A stretch of DNA of 61,406 bases, from contig JABABD010000010.1 of the NCBI GenBank assembly GCA_014238425.1, positions 1 through 61,406 on the forward strand. Direction: 5' to 3'. A program made the position numbers and the translations under genes. This DNA comes from Flavobacteriaceae bacterium (GTDB taxonomy: Bacteria > Bacteroidota > Bacteroidia > Flavobacteriales > Flavobacteriaceae). Below, one piece after another: positions 61,190-61,406 of the stretch. Numbering within the stretch: position 1 is the first letter of the stretch; each line of letters begins with the position of its first letter. The notes under the pieces were generated by a model. That model was not told the origin of the DNA. It did not search any database and worked only from the letters and a program-made list of their open reading frames with translations.

Positions 61190-61406
61190 ATGACATTGAA
61201 ATTTAGTGTTTTTTATATTCTAATCTTTCTATCTCTATCTATGTATTCGCAAACAGATGGAGAGCGTCCTACTGCGCAAATACCAGTTGAAGAAAATAAG
61301 GATGCCAAAAAAGAAAATACGACGTCAGATAGCCCATTCAACAAGCCCATAGAACTCCCTGATTTTAAACCTGAAAAAGGAACCGAAGATAAGCTAGCTC
61401 TACCAG
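61190..61406 (+). CDS. exported protein, partial at window end
   Basis: ATG 61190 opens a frame that runs off the window (72 codons seen). It has a signal peptide (FSVFYILIFLSLSMYSQ) and then a Lys/Glu/Pro-rich stretch, including PIELPDFKPEKG. The family cannot be told from this part. A near -7 box TAGCTTTA lies at 61168-61175. Confidence 0.7.
   Translation, partial: MTLKFSVFYILIFLSLSMYSQTDGERPTAQIPVEENKDAKKENTTSDSPFNKPIELPDFKPEKGTEDKLALP

Overview
The window reads as chromosomal DNA of a low-GC member of the Flavobacteriaceae (Bacteroidota). Supporting signs are leader regions that are A-rich rather than Shine-Dalgarno type, repeated exact matches to the TAnnTTTG -7 promoter box, a type IX secretion C-terminal domain protein, BshA (bacillithiol synthesis), an ExbD variant, a fused alpha/beta E1 dehydrogenase, a fused GH3/serine-hydrolase protein, and many short lipoproteins. 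The genus cannot be fixed from this text alone. Most of the window is ordinary core genome with short operons, closely packed and often convergent or divergent.

Layout. 1-360: a Ser-Pro-Arg tRNA operon with its own promoter box and terminator. 0.5-8.2 kb: mostly minus-strand housekeeping genes (THUMP-like methyltransferase, AI-2E family permease, SpoU methyltransferase, DUF4159, RsmE, TfoX-like, a miniature cytochrome-oxidase-like membrane protein, TsaD). 8.3-15.8 kb: TamB-like protein, then PfkA, GAPDH and a BadF-type sugar kinase. 15.8-24 kb: RidA, LptD, an amidase, an MCE/MlaD protein and a two-subunit Fe-S oxidoreductase with a small secreted protein between its genes. 24-32.6 kb: SerB, GH3/beta-lactamase fusion, BshA, a PrcB-like lipoprotein, and a nucleotidyltransferase/sugar-kinase fusion. 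32.7-39.7 kb: D-2-hydroxyacid dehydrogenase, lipoproteins, AroC, a dicarboxylate symporter. 39.7-42 kb: a decayed glutathione-synthetase-like gene, a sulfurtransferase, an orphan structured-RNA candidate and a tiny T9SS-CTD protein. 42-52 kb: DCC protein, TPR regulator, MutS2, a decayed cytochrome-c peroxidase, Ung, a 59-residue membrane protein antisense to the end of ung, and a minus-strand run ending with an IPNS-like oxygenase. 52-61.4 kb: fused E1 dehydrogenase, S9 peptidase, a cluster of three micro-ORFs, M19 dipeptidase, ExbD, a TlpA-like lipoprotein, a four-helix membrane protein, and a gene cut by the window end.

How genes work together. PfkA, GAPDH and the sugar kinase form a sugar-phosphate block. 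LptD, the amidase, MlaD and TamB all serve the cell envelope. GH3/serine hydrolase, the kinase/nucleotidyltransferase fusion and the BadF-type kinase suggest amino-sugar and wall recycling, which is inference.

The most novel item is at 56643-57042: three tandem minus-strand micro-ORFs (28, 28 and 44 codons). Two are conservative paralogues, all three end in an Arg-Arg-Tyr-containing basic tail, and the group is closed by a good intrinsic terminator. It lies between genes for two lipoprotein peptidases. Second-tier items are the mini-COX1 protein, the structured RNA at 41309-41451, two gene remnants, and a likely non-AUG start of the TamB-like gene.
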